DNA of 64,000 bases from Cordylochernes scorpioides (lineage: Eukaryota > Arthropoda > Arachnida > Pseudoscorpiones > Chernetidae): NCBI GenBank assembly GCA_030710605.1, contig CP092876.1, forward strand, positions 58,457,252 to 58,521,251. Reading direction: 5' to 3'. The notes under the pieces are model-generated. The model was not told the origin of the DNA and did not search any database. It was given only the letters and a program-made list of their open reading frames with translations. Within the stretch, counting starts at the first letter, position 1, and every line of letters begins with the position of its first letter. This document shows positions 53,661 through 63,713 of the stretch, piece after piece. Position numbers and translations under genes: made by a program.

Positions 53661-54014
53661 GGTACTAGGATTAGCGCTACCAATAACAAATACGCGAGAT
53701 GCAGTTTTCTCTCTAAACTTTATTGACCATACATGCCAAAACAAGTATCCTTCTATAATATAAAATTTGGCCACATATTTTTATATAAAATTTTATTATA
53801 AGAAATTTACTTAACAAATTCAAAATAGAGATATTAAAACTATGCAAATATTATAATGACAATATCATTAATATCAATAACAATCGCAATTTAACTATAC
53901 TTCTCTCTCTCTCTCTCTCTCTCTTAGCTGGAAATATACATTTGATATATCCCAAACATAAGTCAAGTTAAATATTATTTCCAAAATTCTATTTTTCGCG
54001 AAAGTCTCTCGACC

Positions 54015-54620
54015 ATGGGATCTGCTGCGACCAAAGTGAAGCTGTCCAATCCTTTCAGGAGAGCCATTCAAAACTTCAACATCCAGTATCGAGCAGAGAA
54101 ATTCATCTCACGCCCGGGGAAAAAGACACCAGCACCTTGGCACGACGCTCAGAAGAAACAGTTCGACTCTATTGAAGGGAAGGCGAAAAAACGTTGGACG
54201 GAAGAACCTGCAGCTCTTGCAGAGTTCCTGAAAAAGTTAAATGTTCTTAAAGTGAACAAGTCCGAGGAAGTGCACGAGAAGAAAGAAGACCGGCCGTTGC
54301 CCGTGGAACGCAAGCAGAGTCAGCTGCCGGAGTTCGGCTTCGTGGAGCCTGCCAAGATCCCTGAAGGAACCTTGACGTTGCGCGCAGCTTTCAAGCTTCT
54401 GTCGGACAGCGAGACGGATCCGCAGACCTGGAGTCCACGTCGACTGGCCGAGGTCTACAAGCTTGACCTCCAGGACGTCTACAACATCCTGGACCATTTC
54501 AAGACCCTCCAGAGTATCTCCACCCTGAAACGTGTCGACGGGACCTCCAAGACTGTCGACCCCCGAGCTCCAGTTTCCGATTCGGAACAGAGGTCAAAAG
54601 AAGGGAAATGTATTGAATAA
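54015..54620 (+). CDS. NDUFAF4: Complex I assembly factor NDUFAF4, copy B
   Basis: 201 residues, single exon, ATG context GACCATGG. Same landmarks as copy A: AIQNFNIQYRAEKFIS, KIPEGTLTLRAAFKLLSD, QTWSPRRLAEVYKLDLQDV. Residues 78-177 are identical to copy A; that stretch of about 300 bases has four differences, all silent. The amino-terminal 50 and last 25 residues differ at about 17 positions (for example G8V, V14F, I17A). Intact with its own AATAAA, so probably functional. Upstream is a (CT)n run (about 53903-53925) absent from copy A, next to the conserved 5' flank. Expression cannot be judged from the sequence. Confidence 0.85.
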   Translation: MGSAATKVKLSNPFRRAIQNFNIQYRAEKFISRPGKKTPAPWHDAQKKQFDSIEGKAKKRWTEEPAALAEFLKKLNVLKVNKSEEVHEKKEDRPLPVERKQSQLPEFGFVEPAKIPEGTLTLRAAFKLLSDSETDPQTWSPRRLAEVYKLDLQDVYNILDHFKTLQSISTLKRVDGTSKTVDPRAPVSDSEQRSKEGKCIE

Positions 54621-54632
54621 ATTTCATAGTAG

Positions 54633-54638
54633 AATAAA
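54633..54638 (+). terminator. Polyadenylation signal, NDUFAF4 copy B
   Basis: AATAAA in the same position relative to the stop as in copy A. Confidence 0.6.
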
Positions 54639-55085
54639 AGCCTTTAGTATAAACTATTCACTGTATTGATCATATATTCACAGCTACATAATCTATTTTT
54701 ATAATATTTTTCCAAAAATGCATTTGAAAAGTTTTATTATAAACTTGCTTTATTTAGAGAATTCATTTAATTCAACAAGATTTTTATCAAGAGATAAAGT
54801 AAACATGTATCTATTTTTAACTGTAAATTGCACAAATAAAAAAATCTAGCTTGGCAGGTAGTTAGTAGATTTAGAGGAATTTTGAAATAGGAAATATTTT
54901 AGGAATCATTAGAGTATGAGCCAACAATCTGAGGGCAGAACGAGAATAAAAAGACTGTGTATGTTCAGAAAAAGGGTAAGTTGGTACTTTCTGGCCACAG
55001 GGTTTCAGATAGTCATGGTTTCTGTTCTTGCTGGTGTTTTCAATTCTTACTGCCGTGACGTTGGTTGGCCTAGCCTGCCATAATA

Positions 55086-55424
55086 TTTCTGCTCAATCAG
55101 TTTTGCTATCCGAACGGACGGACTCTCATTTAGTTTCTTCCAATTTGATAACACAAAACACACACATATATATCAGAGTATATTACAATATATAGACGTG
55201 GGGGTGAGTAGACCACTCCAGCTAGTCCTATCACGTCTGTGGAAGGGACCCCACCATAGAATTCCTTTTCCCATGAACGCGCCCATTGTATGAATATCAT
55301 TGTATGAATATGCGTACAGTGGGCCACAACATTCGATCGCGAATACAATGATTTATCTATATTACAATATAGTTTTGTAGCTGAGAAAATAATTACTGCC
55401 TATATATAATCTTAGATAAAAAAA
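55086..55424. other. Unassigned
   Basis: Past the end of the duplicated unit; nothing recognised. Confidence 0.35.
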
Positions 55425-55630
55425 GGCATATATTGGATTTAATTAAATATTTATTTTGCCAATATTTCGGCTGGCCGAACGCCAACCTTTATCGAGGCAT
55501 TACATTTTTGTATACACAAACTCAGCGCAGCATAGTGTTATAATATCACAGTTGAAATCAATTAAAATACAGAGTAGGTGGGAGAAATTTGTGCATGAAA
55601 AATTATTATAAAAAATGCAATCAAAAATGT
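55425..55630 (+). mobile_element. Foldback FB-A, left arm only
   Basis: Nearly identical to 2270-2460 (CCAATATTTCGGCTGGCCGA; AGAGTAGGTGGGAGAAATTT; GTGCATGAAAA) but without the mirrored arm; breaks off at the hairpin centre. Confidence 0.8.
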
Positions 55631-56335
55631 AAAATATCTTAAAATATTAAAGGAATAATTGTCAAATTTCGTTCTACAATCTAAAGCCGCATTATATTGT
55701 ATTATAATTTATCATGTGAGAAGTCGCCGAATAAAGACTAAGTCTATGGCTTTTATATGACACCATTGTAGTAAATAATGTGTAAATAAAGTTAGTTATG
55801 TGTAGTTTAGGCTTATGTAATCATCAAACCCAATGAAGAGTAGGTTTACATAATGCTGAATAAGATTTCAGATTGGTAGTTGGATGATGTTTGATAAAAC
55901 AAACTATGAAAACGAACATTTTTATCTTGTGTTACAAGCGAAAAAGAGAGGTTACAATATTTCAAGCGTTCTCGTATATAAGCCGCAGATATAAAAATGA
56001 AATAGAAGAACTGAGAGAAAATCGAGGAGACATTTGCATTGAACCATCATCAGCAACTTTGAAGCATGCGGAAGAGCAGCGAAGGCTTATAAAAAGAGAA
56101 AGTGAGAAGTGTGGCCGATTTTGAGGATTCCTCAGTGTTGTTTTTCAATGGGATTGGCAGATAGAGAACAATGGACAACCCCGCCCCTTCCTCGACTGTA
56201 CCAGGGGATGTACACAACATGATCGACCTTTCCTGGAATGAAGTCTACGGAAGACACTGCACATTCCTATTTCTTCTTTTCCTTTATTTACATATTCCCG
56301 CGATAATTCAAAGTTTGTCAGACATCTAAAATGCA
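55631..56335. other. Unassigned
   Basis: 55655-55715 is an inverted match to 39962-40026. A 77-codon frame (55891-56124) includes RRYKNEIEELRENRGDI but matches no family I know. Confidence 0.35.
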
Positions 56336-56460
56336 ACAACAAAAAACTTTATTAAGACCTTTTTAGTCTTATACAGATTCTCCAAGCGCACAGAAATATA
56401 GAGTACTTGTAGGAATAACAGTAATAGTACCGGTAATAAAAAAAATAAAAAAGGCAATGT
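56336..56460 (-). mobile_element. LINE 3' end fragment
   Basis: Minus strand: GAATCTGTATAAGACTAAAA, AGGTCTTAATAAAGTTTTTTG, tail TTGTTGC. Same 3' hairpin as 41567-41700. Confidence 0.6.
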
Positions 56461-57149
56461 TACTATTATCATTTTAAAGCTAACCACATTTAACGGTAAT
56501 ATGGGATTTATATACAGGAAAACTTAATTAAGACTTCTGGGTAAATTGGAGATATAGAAATTTATTATAAATGGATTTACCACGGAGTCTCTTCTCTGCA
56601 AATGAAGAGAAAAAAGTAAAAGATAATATCACATTTAATATTAATAATTAAATTTATATATTAATACAAGAAAACCTAGTTAAGACAATTGAGATCATAA
56701 ACAGATTGATATGGTTAAAAATATCCGAGGAAAAGAAAAAATAATTAAAATAATCTCCATTGTGGGTTGAACAACTAATAAGAATCCATTCAAATGGAAG
56801 TTTTGAAAAATCTCTTTAAGTGCAAAGGACTCTTGTAAATAAAACGCAAGTATAAATATCTAGCCTATAAATATCTACGCCCGTTGAAGAACGATGTCGT
56901 TCGAAAGCTAGCGGAGTGTTCTACACAAGAAGTTCCTTTTTGTTCTTTCATATTATCACAATATAGTAATGGTTGTTCTCTATATATGTGTAACCTGTGA
57001 ATTCTGAGAATTACCACTATTTCGGGATATTTGTAACACTCTCCAATATAAAGAATAGATTTGATTTTGTGAGATTCTACAAACATTAATCAAATATATT
57101 TATTAAATAGTACAAAAAAGGTAAGTTGTAATGGAATCTTATAGTTGAA
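56461..57149. other. Unassigned
   Basis: AT-rich; no supported gene. Confidence 0.35.
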
Positions 57150-57440
57150 TTGAGAAAAGTAATTCCTGATCATGCAACTAAAGTAGCTAACGCCATCTAT
57201 CGGAATAAATATCAACTTATCGGCCAAATATATATTAAATATTCTTTAGATAATAAAAATGCATATATTGGATTTAATAAAATATATGCAAATAATCCAA
57301 TATATGCATTTTTATTATCTAATGAATTAAATATGGATTGCTCTATTTTCAAAAATTAAATATTCTGTTAAAAAACAACGATTAGTTGGTGCCGCAAGCT
57401 ATCAGCAAATTTCAGTTGCATACACAGGAGATGCTTTTTA
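57150..57440. mobile_element. FB-B split by an inserted FB-A
   Basis: The FB-B left arm (ACGCCATCTATCGGAATAAA) and right arm (GCCGCAAGCTATCAGCAA, CACAGGAGATGC) flank a short FB-A hairpin at about 57240-57357 (ATGCATATATTGGATTTAAT mirrored, ending GGATTGCTCTATTTTC). Confidence 0.7.
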
Positions 57441-57513
57441 TTAATGAAATACCTATATATATGTAATATGATGATATTGTTGTTATTACACTATAATATT
57501 TGATGTATTACAC

Positions 57514-58415
57514 TGTTGTAGAATCCTGTCGACTTAACCGTTCTGTGGCAATATCGTTGTGGGGTTTCTTGTTGTTGGATGCGAATGGTGAGATTTGGTT
57601 GAAGCGCAGTCGTTGAGTGGTAAGTGAAGCACACAGTTAGGAATAATCAGGACACATGATGAGGTTTGAAAATAAAAGGCAACTGGATTGGAGGGAAGAA
57701 AGCTTGAGAAGAGTTGAGCGATTTGACTTATTAATTAGTTGATCACATGGCGATGATGAAATGAGCGGAGAGAGATATCTCTAGAGTAGATGTTACCTTG
57801 TTGGAAGCGAAGGAGCACTGTCCGAACTCGGCGAGAGTCAGTGAACCCTGTAGGTGTTGTTCCTATGAGAGCTCAAGCGTAACTACTCATTCTTGTTTTC
57901 CGATTTAACACCAAGCCTCAGTTTCTCTCTGATTGGTCGAGAGATGTCACATGATCTTTTCCTATTGGTTGACCTACTTAAGGTACTGTCTTTTGATTGG
58001 CCCGCGGTTTCCTTTGATATTAGTTACGCCCGGCTTGGGTCAGGAAGTCTCGTGTTTATTTGACTTTATTTACTTCCGCGGCTATCAAAATACATCCTTC
58101 TTTGTCAGGAAGTATTGAATGCTAGTTTTAACATTTATAACTTCTGGTCACTAGAGACGTCCTGTTTTGTCAGGAAGTATTGAGTGTATCTTGGCTAAAA
58201 TAACTTCTGCGGTCACTAGAGACGTCCGGTCTCTGCCCCTGCAATATTGACACAGGGGTGCCCAGAATAGTCGTGCCAGCCTTAGGTCTACTTCCTATAT
58301 CTTAATGCTACTTGCTTCCCTCCAGTTACCTTGTTCTTTATTGAGTCTTCGAAAATCATACATGGTACATACATAGTGGGTCGGGGTTGCATTTAATTAT
58401 ATACAAATTATGACA
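57514..58415 (-). mobile_element. LTR-like segment with adjacent polypurine tract
   Basis: On the minus strand it begins TGTCATAATTTG (58415) and ends CTACAACA (57514). GTAGGGGGCGCATC immediately upstream looks like a polypurine tract. Three CCAAT boxes (plus-strand ATTGG at about 57933, 57964 and 57997) suggest a promoter. Internal tandem repeats are at 58035-58235. No protein or second LTR in the window; boundaries are tentative. Confidence 0.35.
58035..58235. repeat. Tandem repeat, about 65 bp, 3 units
   Basis: GTCAGGAAGT at about 58039, 58104 and 58169, with AACTTCTG..GGTCACTAGAGACGTCC between. Confidence 0.75.
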
Positions 58416-58639
58416 GATGCGCCCCCTACATGTGAAGAATTCAAGAAGGGGTTAGCCTGAGAGAATTCTGTAAAATGAAAAATAATTTTGTGGGAAAATT
58501 AGTTGTGGGTATTGAGGGGCTATATACAAGCATTGCTGGTGACATAAAAGTAAGATAGAATGGGGTTGATGATATAGGTTGAGTATAATTAATAGAAATC
58601 AAAAAATTTTTTAATTGTAAGAAATCAATGAATGTTATG

Positions 58640-59184
58640 GTACATAGTGGGCAAAAAGAAAATGCGCCTAAACGAATTCTACTCGAGATAAGAAATGATA
58701 TCGAGGGAGTTCTATTAAGGCTTTTGAAATCAAATAAAAATAATATAAAAATAGTTGAATGAAATCAAAATTGAATGTGTTTGGTTGAAAAAGAAAAATA
58801 TTTTGTTGCATGATGACAAAGACAACTGCTTAGTTACTTTTTTGCTCGACTTTTGAGAAAAGAAATCGAGGAAATTTCATAAGGCGCTTTGAAATCAAAA
58901 CAAAATAAAATAAGAGTAGTTGAATGAAATCAAAATTGAATGTGTTTGGTTGAATGGTGAGAAAAAAAAAAAAGAAAAATGCCTAACCATATTCTAGCTC
59001 GAAATTGGGAATGAAATCGAAGGAATTCTATTAGGTCTTTTGAGAAATCAAAAATAAAAATAAAATAAAAGTTTTTTGAGCGAAATCAAAGTTGAGTGCT
59101 TGGTTGAATGGTGAAAAAAAAAAGGAAAAATGCCTAATTATTTTTTTGCTTGAATTTTGGAAAGGAATTCGAGGAAATTTCATA
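58640..59184. repeat. Degenerate tandem repeat, about 160-bp period
   Basis: GAAATCAAAATTGAATGTGT recurs near 58758, 58926 and 59083, each with TCGAGG..TTTCATAAGG or TCTATTAGG and a poly-A stretch. It resumes at 63957 after the gypsy insertion. Confidence 0.75.
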
Positions 59185-59188
59185 AGGT

Positions 59189-59431
59189 TGTGGTGTGTCG
59201 ATTTGCTGGTCCAGCGATGGCTCAGAAAGTCTCTCAAAGTTAGTGTTTATTGGAGTTTCTTGTTGGCTACATTTATATGGGAAGACAAAGAGGAGACAGC
59301 CCGGAATGCACGTCTGGTGCTCTCTCGGAATTCCTCCGCTGTGGTCCCGCGGTCGTGGTGATTTATGGCAGCCGTCTGTTTATTTATCTCGGCGGCGGCG
59401 TCGGCGGGGTGCTGCATCCCTGGTCCCCACA
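59189..59431 (-). repeat. 3' LTR of the gypsy element
   Basis: 243 bp, element-strand TGTGGGGACC..CACCACA. Contains a GGCGGCGGCGTCGGCGGGG tract on the plus strand. Confidence 0.95.
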
Positions 59432-59446
59432 GTACTCCCCCTCCAG
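59432..59446 (-). other. Polypurine tract
   Basis: Element strand CTGGAGGGGGAGTAC directly before the 3' LTR; primes plus-strand DNA synthesis in LTR elements. Confidence 0.8.
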
Positions 59447-59534
59447 TGGCGTAGTCACGATTTGTGCACAAAGTGGTTAAGTACAATATATATACATCAT
59501 ATAGGCAAGAAAATAAAATAAGGAGAAATATAGT

Positions 59535-62500
59535 CTATTGCTCCTTAAATCTCACGGGTTTCTTGATTATTCTCCCCGATCTTGTCCTAGGCAGGTCTGG
59601 TGTTGATCCTGTTCCTTGGAATTCTGTGTACTTCTCCACATCTGGTGGGTCAGGATTCTGTTGGGACGATGTAGAAGGCAGCGCTCCCGACACGATGGGT
59701 CTTGCTGCAGTAGGATGTTCTGCAGTTATATTGTCCGAATCTGCCAGCAAATAAGCAGGTCGCAATCGGTCAATCGATGTGGTAACGTTTTTTCCTTTCA
59801 CTTTGAGTGTGAAATACTTGTCTGTTCTTTCAAGTACTGGGAAGGGTCCCTCATATGGTGGTTCCAGAGGTTTCTTCACTCGATCTGTCCTGATAAATAC
59901 ATGTGAACATGTTTTCAGATCTTTATGAACAAATACTTTAGTCTTCGAATGATGTTTTTCATTTAAGGGTTTGAGCAATTCCATTTGCTTTTGAAGCTGT
60001 TGAACAAATTCTTCAGCATGCAGGTGATGTTTAGAATCATCAAAGAATTCGCCAGGCAGTCTGATGGTTTTGCCATATACCATCTGAGACAAAGAATGGT
60101 TGTTATCTTTGTTGATAGCAGCACGCAAGCCTAGGAGAACTGTTGGCAGCGTTTCTGTCCACTTAATACTATTGTGGGCACGAATGGCAGTTTTAATGGT
60201 TCTATGAAGCCTTTCAATCTTCCCGTTACACTGAGGGTGGTACGCCGTGGAATGACGAAGTTTGATACCACACAGCGTTGTTAAATCTTTGAAAAGTTGA
60301 GAAGTAAACTGCTTTCCTCGGTCTGATATCACTGTATGCGGTGCTCCAAATCTAACAATCCAGTTTTCGTAGAACGCTCTCGCTACCGTTTCAGACTTCA
60401 TATCTGGTAGCGGAACAACTTCCATCCAGCTGGTGTACCTGTCGATGCAGGTCAGACAGTAGATGTTACCATTCGATGGAGGTAAAGCATCAATTAGATC
60501 TATGTGGACAACACTAAATCTTTCATCCACTTCTTGATATTTGCCTATTTCTGATTTTGTGTGTATCGACACCTTGCACTTTTGGCAGTTGACACAAGCT
60601 TGAGCCCATTTCCTAATATCTTTATTCATATTGGGCCATATAAATCTTGATGTTAATTGTTTAGTAGTGGCTTTGATGCCTGGGTGTGAGAGTTCGTGGA
60701 AATTCCTAAAAACCATCATTCGGAATTTAATTGGAATGAATGGTCTAATATTATTAGTAGACACGTCACACCATAACAAATTGCCTGATTGTAGTGGGTA
60801 TTGCTTAAATTTTAGAGAAGTATTCTTTGATATCAGGTTTTGTAGTTCTGAATCACCAGTTTGTTCTTTGGCGATCTCTTCATAGTCGATAGTTGTGATA
60901 GCATCAACTCTGGAAAGAGCATCGGCTACTATGTTGTCAGTACCTTTTATGTACTTGATGTCAGTAGTGAATTGGGAGATGTATTGAAGATGTCTTAATT
61001 GTCTAGGAGAAGCTTTCTCATTTTTTTGTTTGAATGCGTAAATTAAAGGTTTGTGATCAGTTAAAATTGTAAATTCACGTGCCTCAAGCAGGTGCTTGAA
61101 GAATTTGATAGACAAATATATTGCGAGAAGCTCTCTATCATATGTACTATAATTACATTGAGCAGGATTTAATTTTTTAGAGAAAAATGCTATTGGTTTC
61201 CAATTATTATTGTCAAGCTGTTGGAGAACTGATCCAACTGCCCGATCTGAAGCATCTGTACAGAGTGAGATAGGCAGTTCAGTATCGGGGTAGGCTAACA
61301 GTGCTGTATTAGCTAGGGCTTGTTTGCATTTTTCAAACTGAACTTCAGCTTCTTTAGTCCATTTTATTTCGCTCCTATCCTTTTTCTTGGCTCCCCTCAA
61401 GTATTCATGAAGGATTGCCTGAGTCTCTGCGGCATTGTTCAAAAAGGTACGATAAAAGTTTAGCATACCCAAAAATATGCGTAATTCATGAACTGTTTTT
61501 GGTTTCTTATATTCTAGAATAGCTTTAACCTTTGTTGGGAGTGGTTTCACACCGTGAGAGGTAATTAGATATCCTAGAAAATCAATTTCCTGTACTAGGA
61601 ATTTAGATTTAGAAAGATTGATTCTCAATCCATAGGAATTTAGTCTGCTGAATAAGGTTTCAAGGTGGCTATAATGCTCTTCCTCTGTTTTAGAGGCTAC
61701 CAGAATATCATCTAAGTAGACAAATGCAAAGTCCAAGTTTCTTAAGACTTCATGCATGAATCTCTGAAAGGTAGCAGTAGCATTTCTAAGACCGAAACTC
61801 ATAACATTAAATTCGAATAGCCCAAAAGGAGTAATGATGGCAGTCTTTGGTTTATCCTCTTCAGCAATTGGAATCTGATAGAATGCCTTGCATAGGTCTA
61901 TTTTTGAGTACACACGTGTATCTTTTAAGATGTGGTGGAAATCGTCCAGTCTAGGGATTGGATAACGATCTGGAAGTGTAACTGCATTGAGTCTTCTATA
62001 ATCACCACAAGGTCTTAGTGACTCGTCCTTTTTTGAAACTAAATGTAGTGGACTCGCCCAAGGAGAATTTGAGGGTCTAATTATTCCATTATTCAACATA
62101 TATTGAAATTCTGCCTTAGCAAGAGTTAATCTCTGTGAATCTAGGCGACGGGCTTTTGAGTGAATTGGCTGACCTCTTGTAGGAATATAATGCTTAACGC
62201 TATGTTTTGCTTCTACAAAATCTGATGGTGGCCTACATAGGTTAGGATATTTGGTTAGGATAGCGCTGACCTTGGATGATGAATTTAGAGTGCTAATATT
62301 TCCCATGTCTGAGATTGACTGAATGACGCCTCTTATGGAAAGATTAGTTATTCCATCAATTAGGCGTTTATTTTTTATATCAATAATCAATCCAAAGTTG
62401 TTCAAAAAATCGGCTCCTATTATTGCTCTGTTAAAATTGGCGATTACAAAAGGCCATTGGAATTGACGTCGAAGTCCGATATCCAAATTTCTAACCTTTG

Positions 62501-62726
62501 TTCCATAGGTAACAATTTCTGTACCATTGGCTGCATATAATTTATAATCAGAGTTAGGCATCCTATTTTTATCCTTTGGAGGTATTATAGATATATCAGC
62601 ACCACTGTCTACTAAAAAGCGCAATCCCGTGTTTTTGTCCGTCACAAATAATCGGAGATTGCGACAATCCTGAATGCCGGCAGAAGAGCTTGTCGCTACT
62701 CTGTCCGCCGGTTGGAGTTTTCCGAC
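59535..62726 (-). CDS. pol: Gypsy Pol polyprotein (PR-RT-RNase H-IN)
   Basis: Open from 62726 (after TGA at 62729-62727) to the stop at 59535. There is no ATG at its start, so it is expected as a Gag-Pol product. Numbering from VTDKNTG (62645): protease LVDSGAD (11-17); reverse transcriptase with SKID (D250) and YLDD (310-313); RNase H with CTDAS (462-466), YDRELLA and LTDHKPL; integrase zinc finger H650/H654/C684/C687 and D716, D775 (SDRGKQF), E811 (NGKIERLH), a D,D35E triad. The carboxy end has the GPFPVLER..TSIDRLRP module. It reverse transcribes element RNA and integrates the copy. It is -1 relative to gag, overlapping by 31 bases. All catalytic residues are present and there are no frameshifts. 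Confidence 0.95.
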   Translation of the reverse strand, partial: VGKLQPADRVATSSSAGIQDCRNLRLFVTDKNTGLRFLVDSGADISIIPPKDKNRMPNSDYKLYAANGTEIVTYGTKVRNLDIGLRRQFQWPFVIANFNRAIIGADFLNNFGLIIDIKNKRLIDGITNLSIRGVIQSISDMGNISTLNSSSKVSAILTKYPNLCRPPSDFVEAKHSVKHYIPTRGQPIHSKARRLDSQRLTLAKAEFQYMLNNGIIRPSNSPWASPLHLVSKKDESLRPCGDYRRLNAVTLPDRYPIPRLDDFHHILKDTRVYSKIDLCKAFYQIPIAEEDKPKTAIITPFGLFEFNVMSFGLRNATATFQRFMHEVLRNLDFAFVYLDDILVASKTEEEHYSHLETLFSRLNSYGLRINLSKSKFLVQEIDFLGYLITSHGVKPLPTKVKAILEYKKPKTVHELRIFLGMLNFYRTFLNNAAETQAILHEYLRGAKKKDRSEIKWTKEAEVQFEKCKQALANTALLAYPDTELPISLCTDASDRAVGSVLQQLDNNNWKPIAFFSKKLNPAQCNYSTYDRELLAIYLSIKFFKHLLEAREFTILTDHKPLIYAFKQKNEKASPRQLRHLQYISQFTTDIKYIKGTDNIVADALSRVDAITTIDYEEIAKEQTGDSELQNLISKNTSLKFKQYPLQSGNLLWCDVSTNNIRPFIPIKFRMMVFRNFHELSHPGIKATTKQLTSRFIWPNMNKDIRKWAQACVNCQKCKVSIHTKSEIGKYQEVDERFSVVHIDLIDALPPSNGNIYCLTCIDRYTSWMEVVPLPDMKSETVARAFYENWIVRFGAPHTVISDRGKQFTSQLFKDLTTLCGIKLRHSTAYHPQCNGKIERLHRTIKTAIRAHNSIKWTETLPTVLLGLRAAINKDNNHSLSQMVYGKTIRLPGEFFDDSKHHLHAEEFVQQLQKQMELLKPLNEKHHSKTKVFVHKDLKTCSHVFIRTDRVKKPLEPPYEGPFPVLERTDKYFTLKVKGKNVTTSIDRLRPAYLLADSDNITAEHPTAARPIVSGALPSTSSQQNPDPPDVEKYTEFQGTGSTPDLPRTRSGRIIKKPVRFKEQ

Positions 62727-63490
62727 TCATTCCAACTGCACGGAGGCCTGCATTTATTTTGCAAGCAATTAGATCCAAAGCGAAAATGGTAATAGCAGTA
62801 TTTCCCTTTTGGATCGAAAAATCTTTGAGAATTACTTCTCGGTCTTGACTGAGTCCTATTTTTGGATCGAGATCTAGATCTATCCAGTCTCAATTCGGAC
62901 ACCTGCCGTTCAAGATCTTCCAATTTGGCGATCAAGCGATCTGTTGATGAAGAAGGCACTTCCGCATCATATATTTCTTTGGAAGAGTTTATTTCATTTA
63001 TTTTATCGGCCATAATGGCCAATTTGCCAATGTCCTCTTCGCTTACAATAAGTATATTCTTTATGGATGTGGGCAATTTATCGAGCCATAAAGTTTTTAT
63101 TAAATTGTCAGAGATATCTGGGGTAGCGAGGGATCTGAGCTTTTGTAATAACTGGCTCGGCTTCATGTCTCCGAGCTCTATACCAGAAATTAACTTTTTA
63201 ATTCTCAACCCTTCACTTTCTCTGAACAATTCAAGTAGTCGTGATTTACATTCAGAGTACTTGTTGTCGCTTTTGCTATTAATTATGTCCCAAATGTTTT
63301 CTATATATTTAGGTTCTAATTGGGAGATCAAATAATTAAATTTAGTGTCTTCCTGAATAATTCCACCTATTTTGAACTGTGCTTCTACCTGGAAGAACCA
63401 TATTTCAGGTTTTTCAACCCAGAAAGGCGGTATTTTAACACTAACTTTGCATATTTCTGAGGTATCGCTAGGCTTATTTTCTGTTTCCAT
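62696..63490 (-). CDS. gag: Gypsy Gag protein
   Basis: 264 residues from ATG 63490 (METENKPSD); the frame is open slightly further upstream without ATG. It forms the intracellular particle that packages element RNA. The capsid-like region has PPFWVEKPEIWFFQVEAQF, LLELFRESEGLRIKKL and DKLPTSIKNIL. A coiled-coil-like stretch (LIAKLEDLERQVSELRL) follows, then a basic SRSRSKNR linker and a cysteine/histidine knuckle YCYYHFRFGSNCLQNKC with a further PPC. This is the usual arrangement of arthropod gypsy Gag. The stop TAG is at 62696-62698; pol begins in the overlap. Confidence 0.92.
   Translation of the reverse strand: METENKPSDTSEICKVSVKIPPFWVEKPEIWFFQVEAQFKIGGIIQEDTKFNYLISQLEPKYIENIWDIINSKSDNKYSECKSRLLELFRESEGLRIKKLISGIELGDMKPSQLLQKLRSLATPDISDNLIKTLWLDKLPTSIKNILIVSEEDIGKLAIMADKINEINSSKEIYDAEVPSSSTDRLIAKLEDLERQVSELRLDRSRSRSKNRTQSRPRSNSQRFFDPKGKYCYYHFRFGSNCLQNKCRPPCSWNESENSNRRTE
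62717..62723 (-). other. Candidate -1 frameshift site between gag and pol
   Basis: Element strand GGAAAAC inside the 31-base overlap. It is not a perfect X-XXY-YYZ heptamer (the P-site codon would mispair), so the real mechanism is uncertain. Confidence 0.35.
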
Positions 63491-63692
63491 TTTACGTAAA
63501 TTTAAATTCGACACAACAGCTTAGAGATAAAGTTAAAAATAAAAATATTGAGATAAAATAACAAGGAAGATAATATAAAAACTTATCTTAGTCTTGAGAT
63601 GATATCCCGATATCCTGGATGATGCTTCTTTTCAAACTTGAATCACTTTTTGCATTTCTTTATCTCTTGAGATCTTCGTATGCTTTTCTTTT

Positions 63693-63712
63693 CAATCACG
63701 TCCGGCTCACCA
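63693..63712 (-). other. Primer binding site
   Basis: Element strand TGGTGAGCCGGACGTGATTG, one base after the 5' LTR. It is complementary to a tRNA 3' end ending CCA; the sequence is closest, by memory, to tRNA-Trp with mismatches. Confidence 0.7.
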
Positions 63713-63713
63713 A

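Larger units (their letters stand above)
50900..55085 (+). repeat. Segmental tandem duplication carrying NDUFAF4
   Basis: Copy A is about 50900-53180 and copy B about 53870-55085. Shared from CAATTTAACTATAC upstream through the genes to GTAAATTGCACAAATAAA, TCTAGCTTGGCAG and the Gag-like relic GTTGGTTGGCCTAGC. Copy A is longer because it gained a LINE (51675-52254) and about 530 bp including an FB-A piece (52430-52960). Flanks have diverged with many indels. Confidence 0.8.
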
